Source: Mucilaginibacter inviolabilis
Lineage (GTDB): Bacteria; Bacteroidota; Bacteroidia; Sphingobacteriales; Sphingobacteriaceae
Assembly: GCF_011089895.1 (NCBI RefSeq)
Contig: NZ_JAANAT010000003.1
Span: forward strand, 682,001 to 746,000
Length of the DNA stretch: 64,000 nt
Reading direction: 5' to 3'
The notes under the pieces were generated by a model. It did no database searches. It saw nothing but the letters and a program-made list of their open reading frames with translations, and was not told the DNA's origin. The position numbers and the translations under genes are program-made. Shown in pieces: positions 60,824 through 64,000 of the stretch (its first letter is position 1; every line of letters starts with the position of its first letter).

Positions 60824-62119
60824 TTATCTTTCCAGCTTAGGCACCCTGGTAGGCGTATCCTGCCCCGAAACGATGGTGCGCGAGCTTAAAGCTATGGCCC
60901 TGATAGTAGAGGTTATATTATTTACATCTAGCGTGCTAAACTCATCTTTCACGGTATGGTACAGTTTATCGATATCTATCTGATCGGTTGATATGGTATG
61001 TGCCGGTACGCCTTTTTCGGCCAGGGATGCATTATCGCTGCGGTAAAACAGGTCCTGATCCGGGTATGGATCGGGGTGGAATTCAAACTTGGTTCCCTTT
61101 AGGTTATTTTGCAGGATAGTGCCAAAGTTGGAACGATCAAAACCGGTGATAAAGGCGGAGTTTTGGCCAAATTTAGAAGCCTTGCCAATCATTTCGATAT
61201 TGAACATGGCTACTACTTTATCCGGATCAACCTGGGTGGCAAAATACTGTGAACCGTATTCGCCAATTTCTTCGGCTGTAAAGGCTACAAAAATGAGTGT
61301 GCGGTCATTATTGTTTAATTTTTTGTAGTATTTGGCTAAAGATATCACCGCAGTAGTGCCAGAAGCGTCGTCATCGGCACCGTTGGCAATGCTGTCGCCT
61401 TCCATGGCTTTGATGATGCCCAGGTGATCATAGTGGCCAGAGAAAACCACAAACTCATTGGGTTGGGTTTTACCGGGGATAATGCCGGCTACGTTAAACA
61501 AAGGCAGTTCTTCGCTTTTGCTTTCGTAACTAATATCAAAGGAGCTGATGTTATCAAATTTGCCCAATACAAAGGCAATAGAAGAGGCGGTTTTACCCTT
61601 AAAACTAACGTTTCCTCTCAAAGTATAATCGCGGATACGTTTAAACAGGCTCAGGAATTTTGGATCAACAATCATCAAAGTTTTCTTGCCGCTTTTTTCA
61701 GCACTCATGTATTCTTGTCTGAAATTTTTATCAGGGGTGACATTCACTACCTGTACATCCTTGTCGCTGGCCCAGGTAAATGATTCGGCACCCGATGCAA
61801 AAACGCTGTCGGCTACAATGGCCTTACCATTAATAGCCGCGGTTATTTTTACAGGGGTTGAGCGTATCATGGTAAAATTCTGGCGGTAGCCCGTATTGCC
61901 GGCCAATGGTTTTAGGCCTGCTTTGGTGTATTCGCTTTCAATAAATTTGGCTGCTTTTTCAATGCCTGGTGTAAACGTTGCCCGGCCCTGCATATCATCG
62001 GCGCTCAGGGTTTTAATAATGCGGGTTACATCATCCTGATTGATGAGCTTGTTAACATCTTGCCCAAAGCTGTAGGTTGATACAGCTAAAAGAGCGGTTA
62101 TTAGTGTGATTTTTTTCAT
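60824..62119 (-). CDS. secreted M28-family zinc peptidase
   Basis: The 431-residue enzyme has a signal peptide (LITALLAVSTYSFGQ), an inserted PA-like domain at about 120-210, and the M28 catalytic part: SGHYDHLG, NGADDDASGTTAVI, AEEIGEYGS and a later Asp and His (EKGVPAHTISTD). It should be an aminopeptidase or carboxypeptidase with two zinc ions. Its length and motif order are complete. Its own transcription unit lies between repeat elements. Confidence 0.9.
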   Translation of the reverse strand: MKKITLITALLAVSTYSFGQDVNKLINQDDVTRIIKTLSADDMQGRATFTPGIEKAAKFIESEYTKAGLKPLAGNTGYRQNFTMIRSTPVKITAAINGKAIVADSVFASGAESFTWASDKDVQVVNVTPDKNFRQEYMSAEKSGKKTLMIVDPKFLSLFKRIRDYTLRGNVSFKGKTASSIAFVLGKFDNISSFDISYESKSEELPLFNVAGIIPGKTQPNEFVVFSGHYDHLGIIKAMEGDSIANGADDDASGTTAVISLAKYYKKLNNNDRTLIFVAFTAEEIGEYGSQYFATQVDPDKVVAMFNIEMIGKASKFGQNSAFITGFDRSNFGTILQNNLKGTKFEFHPDPYPDQDLFYRSDNASLAEKGVPAHTISTDQIDIDKLYHTVKDEFSTLDVNNITSTIRAIALSSRTIVSGQDTPTRVPKLER

Positions 62120-62191
62120 TTTAAGTATTTTGTTTGTGATGCGATACTAACACCGATTATAGCTTTGTTTACTTGTTATTGTTGAATTCAA

Positions 62192-62307
62192 ACTTACGAA
62201 GTTTTGAAAACTTCGTAAGTTTCTACTCGCCGTTGTTGGTGTTGTCACCAACATTTAACTGCTTGGTTGATGATAATAAGTTGTTGGTGACAACACCAAC
62301 AACGGCG
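62192..62307. repeat. terminator-like palindrome and 26-base inverted repeat
   Basis: AACTTACGAAGTTTT is paired with its complement at 62192-62222, a relative of 52163-52199. Then 62228-62253 and 62282-62307 are perfect 26-base complements, each arm itself a hairpin GTTGTTGGTG/CACCAACA. This arm is a variant of the one at 28104-28130. The spacer 62120-62365 has no gene. Confidence 0.88.
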
Positions 62308-62365
62308 CGAGATTTTACTTGTGATCCGTGTTCGGCTGGAGGCTGTCATAGCTGCAGATAACAGC

Positions 62366-63793
62366 TTATTGCTCCAATATATTTTGAACAAAACTTAACC
62401 ATTGCTCGTCAGGAATGCTTTTGTCGATATAGTAATCTGGCATAATTCCTTTTCCGTCAATTGCCATATCGGGTATCCTGTAGCTTTTTGACAGGCAATA
62501 ACCTAACTTAAATGCTTTATCAGGCGAATCTATGAAATACATATTGGAAATGTCCAGTACCCCCATGGTAGTTACGCCATAAAGTTTTACCTTTTTACTT
62601 TGTTTAGCCGCTAATAAAAATTGCTCTGTTGTACTTCCGTTATTTTCATTAATAATTACCGCTACATGTTTTGGTTTTGGCAAAACCGAATCCAGTTTTT
62701 GAATATCTACAATTCTTCCCTCCTCCAGGTTCACAAATTTACCCGGGTTATCATTTAATTTTTTTAATGCAGAGTTGATATCTTTTTTATTTTTCTCCGA
62801 CAGATCCGGGATCGACAAATATTCTTCCATCCGTTTATTGTTTAATGGGGTCGACAGGAACTCTAGATTTACAATACGGATAGGATTGGTGTACAGAAAG
62901 GGGATAATATTGCCGTAACTATCGTCAGATCCGCCTCCGTTATTTCGCAAATCAATAATTAAGTTCTCGGTGCTTTTTAATGAAGTTTCATTGGCCTGAA
63001 TTAAACTGTCAATCCGTTTTTTTTCTGATTCAATAAATGAAGGAATGCGGAAGAGTGTTGTGTTTGCAGATACTTTTTGAATAAAGGGAACGTCGGTGCT
63101 TATTTCTTTTAAATATAGGGCAATAGAGGTGTCATTTTCCTGAAATTTAGGGTAAAGCCTGTCCAGATAAATGCTCCCGAGTTTTAATGTGTTTTTTCCT
63201 AAAAGTTTTGCTTTATCAAATTTTTGAGGGGAATGGTCGCCCATATAATAAACACCCGAACTGTCCTGGTTGATCTTCAGCTTTACCCAATGAGGTTTCC
63301 AGGCGTTGTTAGATGAGGCCAATATGATTCCCCGGGTAATGTTATTTTTTTTGACGATGCCAATTTTATAAGCTCCCGTATGCCATATGCCTTCAAGCGT
63401 GGGAATGTTACTATTTGATAAGCTTTGCTTTATTTGATCTTCGGAAAATACAATACTATCCTGCCCGGTATTGACCTTTGCCAATGTATTATTGTTATTA
63501 TTATTGGGGAAAAATGCGAAATGGGCTTTTCTGAAAAACGATAGCCATTCGCGGATAACATCGGCACATTCGTCGTTTGTGATAGCTTTTTTAACCTTGT
63601 TTAAAATGACCGCGTTATTCTTTTCATAGCTATCTGTCCCTTTGCGTTGAAGGGCATATTCAAAGCCCGCGTCATTTTTTTCAAAAGTTTCTTTTACCCA
63701 TTTGAAAGTTGCCTCACAATTGCATTTTTGCTGCGCCGATAAATAAAACGGACACGCCAAAATTATCCAAAGAAGAACTGCCTTTTGTTTCAT
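62366..63793 (-). CDS. secreted S41-family (tail-specific/CtpA-like) peptidase
   Basis: The 475-residue protein has a signal peptide (LLWIILACPFYLSAQQ) and an S41 catalytic part at about 270-440: LIIDLRNNGGGSDDSYG and NENNGSTTEQFLLAAKQS, with the Ser of GSTTE as likely nucleophile. The last conserved Lys region KKVKLYGVTTMG follows. No PDZ domain is evident; the N-terminal 200 residues are not assignable. Such proteins process C-termini of exported proteins. It ends 246 bases after the M28 gene's start. Confidence 0.88.
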   Translation of the reverse strand: MKQKAVLLWIILACPFYLSAQQKCNCEATFKWVKETFEKNDAGFEYALQRKGTDSYEKNNAVILNKVKKAITNDECADVIREWLSFFRKAHFAFFPNNNNNNTLAKVNTGQDSIVFSEDQIKQSLSNSNIPTLEGIWHTGAYKIGIVKKNNITRGIILASSNNAWKPHWVKLKINQDSSGVYYMGDHSPQKFDKAKLLGKNTLKLGSIYLDRLYPKFQENDTSIALYLKEISTDVPFIQKVSANTTLFRIPSFIESEKKRIDSLIQANETSLKSTENLIIDLRNNGGGSDDSYGNIIPFLYTNPIRIVNLEFLSTPLNNKRMEEYLSIPDLSEKNKKDINSALKKLNDNPGKFVNLEEGRIVDIQKLDSVLPKPKHVAVIINENNGSTTEQFLLAAKQSKKVKLYGVTTMGVLDISNMYFIDSPDKAFKLGYCLSKSYRIPDMAIDGKGIMPDYYIDKSIPDEQWLSFVQNILEQ

Positions 63794-63871
63794 TTTTGTA
63801 CCATCTTATGCTTAATTATATATAGCATGTTATAAAAATAACACTGGTTATGAGCTTAAAAGAAAAATGTT

Positions 63872-63995
63872 TGTCATTTTGAACCAGGTACGAGGATAAA
63901 CTACCTCTTGAGCCCAACGAAAATTTTTTTGCAACAAGCAAATGTAGTCTTGCAAATTGCAGAAGATCTTTCCTCGTACCTCGTTCGAGATGACA
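63872..63995. repeat. long TGTCAT inverted repeat at the right edge
   Basis: The left arm 63872-63896 (TGTCATTTTGAACCAGGTAC) and right arm 63971-63995 (ending GTTCGAGATGACA) are imperfect complements with a 74-base centre that can fold. It belongs to the GTCAT class. The window ends just after. Confidence 0.8.
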
Positions 63996-64000
63996 GTTGG

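Overview
The window looks like chromosomal DNA of a free-living, saccharolytic member of the Bacteroidota, most likely family Sphingobacteriaceae and probably Mucilaginibacter or a close relative. The reasons are promoters of the TTG-N19-TAnnTTTG type (best at 52247-52276 and 35240-35269), weak or absent Shine-Dalgarno sequences, many families typical of this group (DUF2911, DUF2339/DUF3999, LmbE-like secreted deacetylase, GapN-type dehydrogenase, subclass A2-like beta-lactamase), and spacers rich in short palindromic repeats. No rRNA, tRNA, CRISPR array, phage or transposase gene was seen.

Layout. 0.3-5 kb: secreted GH3 glucosidase, a small unknown protein and a secreted carboxylesterase. 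5-7.7 kb (minus): an operon of an unknown basic protein, RtcB RNA ligase and PrfH, which by family knowledge is a repair and rescue pair for ribosomes with a cut decoding centre. 8.2-24 kb: a winged-helix regulator with a membrane protein, a DCC-family protein with a TIGR01777 epimerase, the DUF2339-DUF3999 pair, secreted hydrolases (serine hydrolase, GH78, GH114), a CPBP protease and a class A beta-lactamase. 24.2-34.7 kb: a complete oxidative and non-oxidative pentose phosphate operon: ROK/polyphosphate glucokinase, tkt, rpiA, tal, HAD phosphatase, gnd, a four-helix-bundle (23S-IVP family) gene, zwf, pgl. 35.2-40.3 kb: AraC regulator, two tandem SDR paralogues, an Atu4866-like protein and a GapN-like dehydrogenase. 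40.4-43 kb: DUF2306 and WG-repeat proteins. 43-44.4 kb: AhpC and AhpD peroxide defence. 44.7-49.4 kb (minus): TetR, TolC, EmrA and EmrB drug-efflux operon with palindromic operators. 49.7-64 kb: LmbE-like deacetylase, a small-protein plus sodium symporter operon, DUF2911, RlmI-like methyltransferase, TerC, an ECF sigma/anti-sigma/adhesin operon, a NadR-like kinase, and M28 and S41 peptidases.

The most unusual material is between the genes. At least nine spacers hold short-word arrays: imperfect tandem 7-mers (or 8- or 9-mers), usually in two inverted arms, each with its own word, lying within or between operon genes and often starting at the upstream stop codon and ending at the next start codon. 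Two near-identical stem-loops of the AGTATCA word occur in the pentose phosphate operon, and a third set of the same arms encloses the four-helix-bundle gene. Because 23S rRNA intervening sequences are stem-loops that can carry the same gene family, I read this as a candidate chromosomal repeat system made of non-coding copies plus one coding copy. A second class of element has an outer inverted repeat around inner hairpins (2745-2890, 8082-8224, 33765-33897, 34850-34953). Several common GTCAT...ATGAC and GAGACGCAT hairpin repeats are also present. These repeats fill nearly all spacers longer than 300 bases.
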